A DNA stretch of 64,000 nt from contig OY821743.1 in assembly GCA_963682055.1 (NCBI GenBank), positions 30,800,702 through 30,864,701 of the forward strand, in the 5' to 3' direction. The position numbers and the translations under genes are program-made. Below the pieces are notes generated by a model. That model was not told the DNA's origin, ran no database searches, and was given only the letters and a program-made list of their open reading frames with translations. Below are positions 37,401 through 49,891 of this stretch, piece after piece (position 1 is the stretch's first letter; the number at the start of each line of letters is the position of its first letter). The stretch is from Primula veris. Lineage: Eukaryota; Streptophyta; Magnoliopsida; Ericales; Primulaceae.

Positions 37401-40400
37401 TTCCCCAAACTTCAATCCCCCCTATTTTCTACAATAAAATTAAACTGAAAATATGCACCTTAATTGCTCTCAAGTGTAAATTTCTTAGTTGGAGACGATG
37501 TGGAGGATGGACTGGGCAGAGAGAAAGAGTTGTAGGGGAGGAAGTTGACGTCAAGATCTGATTCAAGCATTATGTATTTAAAGTGTATGTATATTTGTAT
37601 ATTTGTCTATGAGTATATATATATACACTGTCTTTAAAAGTTTTTTCATTTCTAATTTTTTTTGCTCAATTGACCCAAATAGTCTCCAGTTTAACAGAAA
37701 AAAAATGATGTGACATTGATGATGTCATCAATTTGGACGGAATGTCCCAAAGTGATGAATACGTAAACGGTCTAGATTGGGAATGAAAATAGTACAAGAT
37801 ACTAATTGTTACTTTCTAATAGTTCGGGGTACTAGTTGAGTATTGACCCTTGTTTTGTGTATGCTAGTGGGCGTATGTACATGTTTTTAAGGGCCATGTT
37901 GTTGTAGTGCTTCGAATTGGAAAAGGAATTCGAATTTCGTCGATAGCTGAATATTTTCTGACATCATTAATTTTTGTATCCTGTTATATTATGTTGTATA
38001 AAAGGTAACATACTAACGTTTGAATTGTCTAATACCAATTTATTAAAAAAGGCTTGATATTCACTGCCACTACCTTTGGTAGGAATGAAAATATTAAATC
38101 TGTTATTGGTTATAATTTATATGATGTGTTGTGCAATTTTTTTATATGTTCAAAGCAAACCTTTTAGTTTTAAAGTTATATTTCTTTAATTATAGATTTT
38201 ATATAACCTGTTCACTGCACCTTTTTTCCCAGGAGTTTTATGTGGATTTTGTTGCAGCCGACACTTTCCATTTCACTTTAAACACTCCAGCAAGTTATAT
38301 GTATATGTTGCCAGCTGTCGTGGATCCCCCAAAATTGCAAAACTTCTGTGATCGAGTAGTGGATGGCATTTCGGCGATTTTCTTGGCACTAAAACAACGT
38401 CCAATCATTAGATATCAAAGGACCTCTGATATTGCTAAAAGAATTGCACAGGAAACATCGGTGAGAAAAGTTGACATATTGAGTTTTATTTGAGCTGTTT
38501 TCAATTTTACCTGATTTTATTTCCCTTTGGCAATGCATCAGAAACTAATGTACCAGCAAGAGAGTGGGCTTTTTGATTTCAGAAGATCGCAAAGTTCTCC
38601 TTTATTGCTGATCATAGACAGGAGGGATGACCCTGTTACGCCTTTGCTAAACCAGTGGACATATCAGGTAATGTATAGCAATGACTAATATATTAGCTTT
38701 ACTAGTTTTTCTTAGGGTAAAACGCAAAAAACCCCCATGTATTATGAGTGTTTCGCAAATAATATCAATTCACTATCTATTTGTCCAAATTTTAATTGGA
38801 ATTACTTTGATCGCAGAAGCCTTTTGTGGACAAATCTTTTTATATTCTTTGCATATTGTCGATATATATGCTGTAAGCAACCTAATACGGTTTTGACACC
38901 ATGCTTTGTAAAATCCTGGTTTCCGCTTTAGTATACTTTTTGAGAGTAAGGCAGCTTTAAAAGGACTATGTTAGGCTCTGTATTTTTACGTGCATAGATT
39001 TTTGCAAAACCATATTTTAAAGTTATACTTTTTAAAAGTTGTATGTGAAAGTACATGGGTGTTATTTGCATAATACCCATAGTGCATCAGAGTTGTTTGT
39101 ATTTTACCCTTTTTTTCATTCGTGTTTTTTCTAAGATTATGGGCTCTGGCTTAAATACTGAATCCTGTTTAGTTTTTTACGTTTACTTTATTTTTTTAGG
39201 CTATGGTGCACGAGTTAATAGGCATTCAAGACAACAAAGTGGACTTGAGAAATATTGGAAAAGTGTCAAAAGATCAGCAGGTTGAGTTCCTTTCTGGTTT
39301 TCTTCTTCTGGTTTTCTCTTCCTATCTGTGGGATCTTATATATCTTTTTTGTTTTGTTTACAGGAGGTTGTTTTATCATCAGAGCAAGATACCTTTTTTA
39401 AATCTAACATGTATGAGAACTTTGGGGATATTGGAATGAACATAAAAAGGATGGTTGATGACTTCCAACAAGCTGCAAAAAGCAATCAGAACATTCAGAC
39501 TGTAGGTTCGTACGAAATAATAACAGATTCATAACATATTTATGAATTTTTCTCTTAACACTTGCTAATATTCTTGAAAATTTGCAGAAGACATGGCCAA
39601 GTTTGTTGATAACTATCCAGAATACAGAAAACAGCATGGAAATGTTTCAAAGCATGTGACGTTGGTCACAGAAATGAGTAAGGTTGTTGAAGAGCGTAAA
39701 CTCATGTTAGTCTCACAAACGGAGCAAGAATTAGCTTGTACTGGTGGTCAAGGAGCAGCATTTGAGGTAATTATAGTCCCTGTTGGTACATTACCATGAG
39801 ATTTCTCAGAGGTTTTTTTTTACCTTTATAGATGCTTTCTATGTATCTGCAATTCTGCACCTTTCATAGATTCAAGTGTCCAGTGGTTTTATACCTTTGG
39901 GTGCTATCTTTTCCATCTTAGACTGTGCGTTTTAGAAGAAGTTTTGACAACTCAAACGGCATGATATTGTAATGAACTATATCTCAGAGATAAGCTAGAG
40001 AAGAGATGGTCGAGTAAAGTGTATGATCAAATGAAAACAGGGGCAAGTATGATAGATTAGGATCCATTGAGAGCTAAGTGCTAATTATATAAGCTCAAGG
40101 TCTCCTTTTGTAGTTTCTGAAAGAACTCATTAACATAAGCAGTATAAGTAAAAAGTTATCAGTTTGTTAGGTTTTATGAAGAAGATGATCAGTATTTCAT
40201 TTTCTTTTAACTTAAGTTCGGTAACATTCTCTATTTTCTTGCTTCCTTTCTCTGTAATTTTCTTTTGCTCTTGTTATAAACAGAAGGCTGCACCAAAAAA
40301 ATCTGGGCATCTTTTATGGTTGAATTTACTCATATTGGTACCCTAACCTGACAAATACTTATTTGAGATCCTCACAGTCATGTTGATTTGTAATTTTTAT

Positions 40401-42602
40401 CGGAGTCAAGTTGATTTTCTTTGGTCTTTCATATGTTTTGTTGATATCAGCTATAATTTCTGGGATCTTTGAAAATGCTGATCTGTTAGTCCGATTTTTT
40501 TTTTCCAGGCTGTAACTAATTTGTTAAATAATGAGAGTGTTTCTGATATTGACTGCTTGCGGCTGGTTATGTTATATGCTTTACGTTATGAGAAGGAGAG
40601 TCCAGTTCAATTGATGCAGCTTTTCAACAAGTTGGCTTCTCGGTCTCCTAAATATAAAACTGGGGTGAGGAATCCTTCTAAGACCGTCATCATTTTTATC
40701 ATCTTTAGTTTTGTTTTGCTTTGCTTTTCCTAAATATTGTTTGGGGAAATATAGTGTTTGTATACCAACCTATCAGCTTCTAATGAGAGTATCAAATTTC
40801 ATTGTTTAGTCAGTAATCTACACAAAAACAAACGGTTGTAAACTAGCATATCAATTTTTTCTAACGAGTGCCTAAAGATTTAAATTTTAAAAGGTTGGTG
40901 TGTTAAAGATTTTATTTTGTGTAGATTGATGCTTATTACCTATCATGATCGTTCAAATAGTACATACCTATTGCTTTTCAGTCGAAATCCTAAAAAAAGG
41001 GGGTACTAATTTATCATTCTGTGTAGATTAGTCTTAAAAAATGTTAAAATTAATAGTATGGTGCATTTATTGTTAAAAGCAAATATGACGGTGTTCACTA
41101 GAGATAGTAACACAATTATTTCTTTTAACCTAATTTTGAACTTTGTTACTTTGTAAAGAGAATTGATTGATTATAAAAGAGAACCAGGCTGTTTTTTTAG
41201 AATGATTTATAGTTTTATTTCACTAGTGATTTGTTGAAACTAACCTGGTTGTCATGTAATTACAGCTTGTTCAATTTCTGTTAAAGCAAGCGGGAACTGA
41301 TAAGCGAACAGGGGATCTATATGGGAACCGAGACCTCTTGAATATTGCGCGTAACATGGCCCGTGGGCTCAAGGTTTTTTGTTTCTTACTCCCCTTGCTT
41401 TCCAACTCATCTGCTATATTGAAAACTGATTTTACTGAAATTATACTTTTCCTTCTTTTATTTCAGGGTGTTGAGAATGTGTACACCCAACACCAGCCTC
41501 TACTAGTTCAGACCTTGGAAAGCATAATTAAGGGAAGGTTAAGGGATGTGGACTACCCATTGATGGGGAACCATTTTCAACAGGGCAGGTTTGTCTGAAG
41601 CGATTATTAAAACTTCTGATCTGGCACTTTATTTTGAAAGCTGGCTTATTTAAGCTTTGATTCTGTTATTTTCTACCACTAATGTCAAATGTTTTGTGCA
41701 AACTATTATACCTTCAAATTGTGCGTCCATATGAAAATGAATGTAGTTTGAGCAAGCCATATTAAATGAATGATCTTTCAGAAACAAATGGGAGCCTAGC
41801 TGCCATAACTTAGTTGTGGTCCTTGTGGACAACAATTACATTTGTGGTTAGCTTACCTTTATGTTAAAAAAGTTGGAGACATAATGTGGTTAGTCTGTGC
41901 CAAATTGGGATGGCTCTTGTTGAATTCCAGATCACAATTCAGCTTAAAATTTTGTTTTAAACCCTTGGATTGACATAGCTTCAAGCTTCTAGCCACTGGA
42001 TATTCCGTAATTTTGACTCTTAAATTTATCATTTACGGCAAAAGAAAAAGTTGGAGATGAATTGTGGTTTTGAATTGAGCAAAAGCCTCCCAAATTCGGA
42101 AACTGGAAGTTTTAATAAAATTGTGGTTCACTTCGCGAGGAGGCGCCCATAAGAATAAAGTGAAAGGAAGAAAACTGTTACTGGTCTGATTTAATCCCTT
42201 AAAAAAAGAAAAGATTCAAGGGGTTGTAGTCGAACAGCTTCTATACAAATGACTTTGAAAACTTAGAATTGTATTAAGTAGTTCAAATAGTTAATAACAT
42301 GTATGAAATTGTATTGTACGTATGGCAGACCGCAAGAGGTGGTAATATTCATTGTTGGTGGGACAACCTATGAGGAGTCACGTTCTGTTGCTCTACTAAA
42401 TGCTACTAATCCTGGGATCAGATTCATACTTGGGGGTTCCGTGATTCTTAATTCTAAGAGGTATGGCTGTCTCTCTCTACAAAATTTGCTTTTCTATGAA
42501 AAACATCAAATCTGTTACTTAATGGTGCGCTTGGAATGTAGGTTTTTGAATGACCTTGAAGAAGCACAAAGGATTGCTAAGACCAGCAGCAATATGGTTT
42601 GA
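31480..42602 (+). CDS. VPS45: Vacuolar protein sorting 45 homologue (Sec1/Munc18 family)
   Basis: SM protein that binds the SYP41/SYP42/TLG2-type syntaxin and promotes SNARE-mediated fusion at the trans-Golgi network. Exons: 31480-31569, 36346-36547, 36631-36710, 38233-38460, 38542-38667, 39200-39280, 39364-39505, 39588-39766, 40509-40664, 41266-41373, 41467-41588, 42329-42460, 42542-42602. All boundaries are GT/AG and the phases close to 568 aa, close to the family's usual length. Seen: RDYINRMLQDISGMKVLILD, YSQSELLQKEVFLVE, ADSDEHEVVQQVQEFYVDFV, the SM-core LLIIDRRDDPVTPLLNQWTY, MYENFGDIGMNIKRMVDDFQ, NNESVSDIDCLRLVMLYALR, and the end GGTTYEESRSVALLNATNPG to NDLEEAQRIAKTSSNMV. No disruption was seen. 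Intron 1 is 4.8 kb, with repeats and a Stowaway-like MITE; intron 3 carries a Mutator-type element; intron 5 carries a possible small TIR element. Confidence 0.97.
31645..33850 (+). repeat. Degenerate tandem repeats in VPS45 intron 1
   Basis: There are two families. In 31645-32830, a unit with GATCTGTTGTTGATT, GGTGAAGATAAAAATG and TTTGGAAGATTTTA recurs five or six times at irregular steps of roughly 185-350 bp. In 33190-33850, TGAATTAGGAGTTGCTTGG plus TGGAGGAGCTTAAATAT recurs near 33221, 33525, 33687 and 33816. Confidence 0.8.
36061..36295. mobile_element. Stowaway-like (Tc1/mariner) MITE in VPS45 intron 1
   Basis: A 235-bp inverted repeat between TA dinucleotides (36059-36060 and 36296-36297). 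The right end inverted reads CTCCCTCCGTTCCCAATTAA, the plant Stowaway signature. The left end is CTTCTTTCGTTCCCAATTAA. The two arms pair almost throughout. Confidence 0.93.
36801..37849. mobile_element. Mutator-type non-autonomous TIR element in VPS45 intron 3
   Basis: 1,049 bp with imperfect terminal inverted repeats of about 130 bp: the left arm holds AGAAAGTAACGATTAATACC, TGTTCCCAATTTAGGACC and GACAATCCGTCCAAACTGAT, all matched inverted on the right. A 10-bp direct repeat, TTGTTTTGTG, flanks it (36791-36800 and 37850-37859), which fits the 9-11 bp duplications of Mutator-like elements. It has no transposase. Confidence 0.92.
38715..39078. mobile_element. Possible 364-bp TIR element in VPS45 intron 5
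   Basis: The left end, GGGTAAAACGCAAAAAACCC then CCATGTA, matches the inverted right end, GGGTATTATGCAAATAACAC then CCATGTA, over about 30 bases. The flanks are TTA and ATA, an imperfect 3-bp duplication, so the superfamily is open. Confidence 0.6.
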
Positions 42603-44841
42603 AGTTCACAGTTTTCTGCTGCAGTGCCTCCTCAAGGTTTTGTAGTGGTAGATAAAACTAAATTTGCTAAATCTTATTTTTAATTTTCCTTACTCCAATG
42701 GTAAATTTGTGATAGTTTTAGCGTTTCAGGAGTGCAATAGGCCAGGCAAATGCAAGTTATAGTGGATTATAGAAATTTCCACATTGTAATGGAGTGTTTT
42801 TATTTGTCAAATTGCTTTCATATCCCCATGTACATATGCTGTATCTTGTAGTTGTACAAAATGGTTTACAGAAGAAAGAAATTTCATTATATCTAAGCAT
42901 TTTACTTCAGGTGATAATTACCCTTACAAAGTCTTTGTTGTCTATATCACTTTTTATGTATTTCAGGCTTCCTATTCAAACATTTTGGAAATTCCCATTT
43001 GCATTAAAGTCAACACCTGTAATTTCCAAAATTTCTGTGGAGATCTCCATTCTGGAGAACTCCTTCAATCAGATACAGATGACGTATGAGATAATATTTG
43101 CATCAAAAAGTAAAATCTAAAGGTCTTAAATTTTGAGTGGTTCGTAAAAAAAATCCGGGGTAAGAATTAGTGTGCATGATAAATGGTTCCGGATGTCGGT
43201 ATGTATCTACTTTTGCCCTCGTGGTAAAAGGCACTAAGTCGATCTGCTTAAACAATGCTTGTGTGACAAAGTATTTTATTTTTCAGAAAGGTTTGTTGCT
43301 GGCAATTGGATGAAGAAATTTCAAAAAAATACCAAATATTTCTTTAAAAAACAGGATATTGGTGGGTTGCAGTAGAGAAATTCGTAGATTGACTAGGTTT
43401 GGTGCTCTTCCATGCATGTAGTTTCGTTAAGCATGCTCATACAAATTTGAATTATTGTTTTTCTTATTTCGAAGATGAACTTTTGGATTCTTTTCTCTTC
43501 GTATTCGTCTAGCTGTTCAAAGTTTCGCAATAAAAAAAGTGGTGCCAATGTACTCTTTGATTCAGTGTATAAGAGTAGAGAAAAACTCACCTCTTAAAAA
43601 ATTAATATTCTATTTATAGTTTCTCTGCTCGAATTTCTACCGCCACTGACTCTGCCATCAGAGAATCAAAACTTTTTAAGTCGGATTCTCTCACTACTGG
43701 TCATGGTCTCTGTATGCTACTCTTTATTATTGTGTTGTCTCAAGACTCTTTCTCGACTTAACTAGCATATAAATTATTGTCGGCTTAGAAGGGAATGGAT
43801 CTATGGTGGATCTCGGAACAGATTTATAAGAACTTCTAGCTATACAGTGTTGCATTCTAGTTCTTTTAAAGGTTCATATGGGAGTGTTAAGGCGAATGTA
43901 TGGTTTTTTCGGGAATGAAACATAAATCTATCATGTTCTCTTTCTATTCTACAGTGTCCAAAGATATGAAATAGAACACTTGGTTATCCATATCAGTTGT
44001 TGATCAGATATGCTAATGAAAGCCATTACTTTTGTTGCCTATGATGCACACTACTATACTAGTGCCATACGCCTACGCAAGTCATGAATTTGAAACGGTA
44101 GTAATTTTATTAGTTATAGTACATACGGGGAGACAAATTTCTCCTGAGGAAAATAAGAGGTTGATATTAAGTTCAAGGACATCTTAGCAAAATACGCATC
44201 ATTATTCGTTCTCTCTTTTATCTATCATGAGAATATTTGATTGGCCAAGATCTTAGGCCTGTTTATATTAGCAGTTGCAATAGGCTCTCATCGACCGATA
44301 CCGTCAGGTGTATGTTGTGTAACTCCATCACTTCCAACACTTCAAGGAAGATCATTATTATATCGTAATAGGCCACCACTCATACTTAAGCTACTTCTTT
44401 CTCAAGAGTTGATCCGTAATGAAGCAACAAAACCGTTCTTCTTCATTCTTGTGCCCAAATGCTCTCCGTTTATGAAACAATCTCCTTTGAGGGTTTGCAT
44501 CTGCTCTAGTTAATGCTTCCATCAAGCTGTTAGGGTGTTTTGTATGCCGTGGTCCAAATAGTTGTCAAAATATTCTAGAATCTGAGTGGTTTGGGGTTTC
44601 AAAAATAATGGAGAAAAAATAACACTTTTTAGTTTTTATCCTCTTATATGTTGTTAATATTTTGGTACCAAGCTACATGTTTGCTATCTTGGGTGCTTAG
44701 TGTTGTGTGCCAATCTGCATTTTTTCTACTAATTTAGGTATTTCCTCTTGTTTAAATATATGGAATGAAGTTAGATTTGAATTTCAATTTAGACCTAAAG
44801 TTCGTTATTTGATCAAACCAACCCCCTTTTTTCCACCTCGG

Positions 44842-44880
<39 letters not shown>

Positions 44881-46365
44881 AAATCTTATATATATCTATG
44901 CATATATAGTTAAATACTATAATGTACAATTTTACAAACATGCATTTACAATTTACATTCATACATACTGCTTAAATATATATATATATAACGTATGAAG
45001 GTAAATACAGATATATATATAAGGACTTTATAATATATTTAGGGTTTTTTATTGCAGAATAAAGCTTAACTGCTTTTTTATAAGTCACTGTTACCTTGGT
45101 TTAGCAGCTTAAAACCTGCAAATTTTTGGTTGACAGGTAAAACAAGTTGAAGATTAAATTAAGGGCTTACTTGTTACAGTTTAAAGTTTAACTCTATTTC
45201 CTTTTCTTATAAGTTGCAGTTACTTGTTTGGAAAATTTAAAACTGCAATTTCTTGGTTTACATGATGACAAGCAATAAACTAAAGTTTGATGATGAATTG
45301 ATGATCCCTGTTTTACTGTCGTCAATCATATATAAAAGCCTTGTTTAATTTTTTTACATGATGTCTTCATTTGACCCAGCCCGATTTTGACATGTTAAAT
45401 TGAACTTCACGAATCACGACCAATTCAAGATTCAAATAATTGAAAGTTCACGTATGGTTCAGTACATAATAATCGATTGACCACTTGACTTCCAAATTGA
45501 AAAACTTTCATGTCTGAAATTAAACTTTCTACATTTCAAACTTCAAATCGCGTGGCTTCAACACAAGTCTTAATCTCTACCAAATCAACTAATCAAGAAT
45601 TGAAATATTAAAGCAATTTAATCCCAAAGTTTGCATGTAATTCTATTTGGTTTGTAAAATTTCATCCTGTATTTTTTCTACATAATTAGCTGGTCCTTAT
45701 ATATAATTGAGCGAGAAAATAATCCTAGATGACAAAAATCATATTAATTGATCCATGTATGGTTTTCCATACTAAATCAGTTTATCATAAAACATCCGAG
45801 TACGCAAAGTGGGTTGTCCAAGTAGTTAGAACTATATAATCCACCCACCAATATCACTAGTGTTCGACATGCAACGCCTTCAAAATGAAGGTAAAGTATT
45901 ACGTGACTGAAAAAAGCTGTCCGACTTAGGACGGGATAGATACGGTGCAAGTGTGATGTTTCATTATATATTATTGTTCTAAACTAACAATATGGTATTA
46001 TGATTTATTGATTTTGCAACCAGGACCTAGTGTGTCCCCTTAAATATTACGTAGAATATTAGTTCACAAAACTTTTCGTTCTTCGTCAATGACTGCCTAT
46101 CTAAAAAACTTGCCGAGAGCATTGACCCACATTTTGTTTAAGAGTTTCTTACTAAGTATTAACTCTTTAATTTAAATTCTACGTAGGTACATGCATGATG
46201 CATGTCATACAAATTAAATGCAAATCAATCAAAGAACTTTCAAACACGGTGTAAAGACTTGGCAAGCTGTGGGAACTTCATATATATATATAGCATCGGA
46301 GTCGAGTTTGATAATTATCCAACTTAAATTTCATTTGCCTTTTATCTTTTTTATCTCTGCATAAA
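42603..46365. other. Intergenic region; start of tandem unit 1
   Basis: 3' flank of VPS45, then the upstream region of the thioredoxin-like gene. The sequence from about 42840 onwards is found again, in parts, at about 50290-50890 and 55370-57480, so this is the left part of a tandem unit. It includes a (TA)n run at 44844-44873. No further gene is seen. Confidence 0.65.
46281..46292 (+). promoter_or_regulatory. Probable TATA box of the thioredoxin-like gene
   Basis: TATATATATATA lies 74-85 bases before the ATG, preceded by GC-richer sequence and followed by a short C/T-rich leader. The second copy of the gene has lost this segment. Confidence 0.5.
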
Positions 46366-47907
46366 ATGTTTAGCATTGTCGCTCCGAATCATTTAAGTGA
46401 AAACCCATCGGAGAATACAAAGTCGTTGGTGAGTCGAGCCCGAGCTGATCGACCAGTTATTACTCTTCCCATAAGGGGTCCCCTCAAGGTTCATAATTCT
46501 TCCACTCTCTTTAAATGGAACGTACGTACCTTGTTATATATGCTAATATGTATTTTTTTTTTTACTTTGTTATTATATGCTGCTTTTTTCATGTTTATAT
46601 ATATCCACAGCAGTCAATCGTGTTCTCTGTAAATCCGGTTTAGCAATTTTAGGATTTACGGTTGTAAATTTGTTTTCGCAAATGAACGACCATTGTATAA
46701 AGAATGGGGCCGTTAGGTGAACAGACTTTGTTTTCATCCACTCGCCTGCTAAGCGCCTTTAACTGAATGGTCTTTAAAGAAAATATGGCTAGTATACCAA
46801 AATTAATTTATGTCTATTGCTTTTGATGTTTAAGCCATTTGAAAACTATTAGGGTTATATCACAAATAAGCAAAGTCAATACTACTAATATACTGGGATT
46901 AGCTAGTTTATTTAAGAAATTGAGTTTGAGCAGCATGTCAAGATTCTAAGCACAGAGGCTAACCACGGTACGACTAATTTACAGGAGACGAAAAATTTAT
47001 TATACAGTATTAAAAATGGAACTCGCTTACAACTTTAGTTTTTACCGAGGTCATGACCATTAACATATCACTTTATAATTAAACTGTATTCAGGAAATGA
47101 ATAAAAAAAGTTGTGTAGAACAATTTCACATTTGCACAGAGATATCAATAGATTAAAGCGCTCGGTTTCTAATCCTCTGTAATCTACATGTTTCAGTTAC
47201 CACCAAACGTGAGAGTGGAGAGCGCAATTCTTTGGACATTGGAGGAATTCGAGGCTAACCCTGCTTTGCTGGTAAATTTGGATTTATGTGATAAATATTA
47301 AATGTACATATGTCCTGGTTTCGCTACTTTAATTTTTGTAAATGAAACTCCGTCTGCCCCCTTAGTAGATTTCTGCATGTCTTCATTTTCTAGAGTAATG
47401 TATATTACGAAAAAAAAAAGATTATGGAAATGCGAATTAACAAAATATTGAAGGATTTGATAGTTCGTTCTTATAATAAGACGTTGGAACTAAACTTTGT
47501 TGTAAGGTTTTTCTTTTGTAGCATTGTTACTTTTGAAAAAAGGGTCATTGATTTTCAAAAGATTAGGGTGTATGAAATGAAGATGGTGGTGTCTCACATT
47601 CTTGCTAGTTTTAACTGTTGGTTCAGATAAAAACGACCTAAAGTGGTTTATGAAATTAATAATAAACAGCTATAAGAAAAAACACTTTCTATTGGCTGAT
47701 CTTGTTCTCAAACACAATCGAATACATTTTCGGACATGTTATTTATCATTGTTTTGCTTAAAAAATCTTTTTTACTTGACTAGTATTTATGCAGACAATT
47801 AATAATTTAATATAACTGATTTACTTTTAAATAAATAAATTTATTATATAAAGTGAAGATTTTTATGGATCATAAGCATTATATTTTATAATTTACATAT
47901 ATAAGTA

Positions 47908-47942
<35 letters not shown>

Positions 47943-49891
47943 AATATAAACTAAAATAATTAAACGGGTCTGAACACGAGCCTTATAATATTTTCAGGCT
48001 CGGTTCATTAGTAAATGAACGAACACTAGCCGAGACTTTAACGAACCGAACATCATGAACGTCTTGGTTCATTGGTAAATGAACAACCACGAGCTGATAC
48101 CTTTAACAAGCTGGAGATGAGCTTGTTGATGAACGGCTCGGTTTATTTCGCAGGCCTTAAAATATTAGTAAATGTGATGCTAAAGTAGTTAATTAAATTA
48201 AAATTTCACTACGGTGATAGTATATATATGATGACTGATGTCAAACCTTTCATGTAACTTTTTCAGATTATGTACCTTAATGACTCTTGCCCATATGTTC
48301 AACACTTGAGAAAAGAAATTGTGGAGCTTGCAAATTATTACATGGAGGTACATCGGGTTTTTAATCATTTTCTCTGTCATATAGCGATGGCTAATGTATA
48401 TGTAAAAGTTGAATTATAGAGTTGCTTTTATTTATTTACCAGAAAGGGCTCGGAGTACTGGCAATATCATCAGAAAATATAACCACTTGTCCACAGGTAC
48501 TCTTATTTCTTACTTGAAAATATTACTGCTTTTTTCCATGTTTGTATGGTTTGATTCTTAATATTGAATAGACTTTTTTTCCATGATCGAAATTGCATTA
48601 TTAAATTTCAGTTGTGAAATCATGATCATTTTGGCTAACTCTCTATTAATTATCGTGACAGAATGGACCAAATTATCCGTTCACCCGCTGGTATGATGAG
48701 GTATGCTAAAAATGAAGTTGAATAATTAAATGTAGCATTGTTTGATCTATTATTAGGGTGTGAACTCGAAACCTAAATCATGGCAAAACTGTTTCTGCAT
48801 CCATATCATACGGTTAACAATACGATAAACTAAATGATTTTAATATAGCGATAGATATGGCAATAATTTAGCTATAGCTAGTGTTCGTGTATCATATATT
48901 GTCGACTCTATCGTTGATCATGTTTGTATTTTTTTAATATATTATTGCTACAATGCTCATTTTGTTGAGAAATACATATACTTCTAGTATTGGTTGGTTG
49001 GCTTTTGTCATGATCCATAATCTGAATTAGATTCAGTTTCAACGCAAATATGAGGCATAAACTTGCAGACAATGGATAAGTTGCCAATACTTAGGTCAGA
49101 ATGTAATTAATTAAGCGAACGAAAACAATTGAAGTAGTCCCAACTAAATGATTTTTTTTTTTTCTGTATGTCTATAGTTAAATATGTGCTTGTATTCAAA
49201 TCTATAATTAAAAAACATTGACAAACCTAATATATGTCATGAATGTTCCACAGGAACAAGATCTAGCAGAAATTCTCTCAGTTGTTTACACGCCAGAGTT
49301 TTTCCTATTTAAGCAGGTATATTAAACATTCTGCTTCCTAGCTTTAATTTCTAGATTCTGATTTTGTTTATGTTACTTATTCTAGTGTTTCTTTATTTTT
49401 TCTCTTAATTTTGTTACATTTCTTAAAATTATGTTATGCAATTCTGACAGGACAATGATGAGGAGTTGTTTGAGCTGGTATACCACGGTCAGTTTGATGA
49501 CTCACGGCTCCATAATGACGTGCCTGTTACCGGAAGGTTCGCCTGCAAATCGAAAAAAAAAGAACTAACTAATTTACTATCTTCCACGACTTTTAATGTA
49601 CCTTCCCTATGTTATTTTTGATTAACTATTTATATATATATATTTTTTGTTGTTGTAGGGATTTAAGGATTGCTATAGACTGCGTTCTCAATGACCTACC
49701 AGTACCATCAGATCAAAAACCTAGGTATCTATCCCTTTTATTTTTTCATTATTACTATGATATAATTGTTTTTTATCCTTCCTGAATAATTCATTAAACA
49801 CTATCATAAGCTCATCATTTTTTCCCCTATCTAATTATGTTTCAGTGTTGGATGTCGCATAAAGGGGAATCTTATAGCAGCAGAAGAGTAA
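46366..49891 (+). CDS. Thioredoxin-fold protein, AhpC/TSA (PRX_like1-type) family
   Basis: Nine exons: 46366-46521, 47197-47271, 48267-48347, 48443-48496, 48662-48700, 49254-49316, 49451-49536, 49659-49724 and 49846-49891. All are GT/AG, giving 221 aa. It resembles the small peroxiredoxin/thioredoxin-like proteins common in bacteria: a beta-strand plus active-site loop (IMYLNDSCPYVQHLRKEIVE), ANYYMEKGLGVLAISSEN, YPFTRWYDEEQDLAEI, the cis-Pro loop VVYTPEFFLFK (P149), LVYHGQFDDSR, VPVTGRDLRIAID, and the ending QKPSVGCRIKG. The family's usual active-site loop is C-x-x-C-P-Y-V. Here the first position is Asn82 and only Cys85 remains, so a classical dithiol reaction is unlikely. The N-terminus (1-52) is unusual for the family, and its targeting is unclear. 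The substrate is unknown. The gene is the intact member of a tandem array. Confidence 0.85.
47616..48200. repeat. Insertion-like segment in intron 2 of the thioredoxin-like gene
   Basis: This intron portion has no counterpart in the second copy (compare 52880-52960). It contains a (TA)n run (47916-47938) and repeated GGTTCATTNGTAAATGAAC / GAGC-GGCTCGG blocks in both orientations at 48000-48160, like a decayed short transposon. Its ends were not resolved. Confidence 0.5.
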
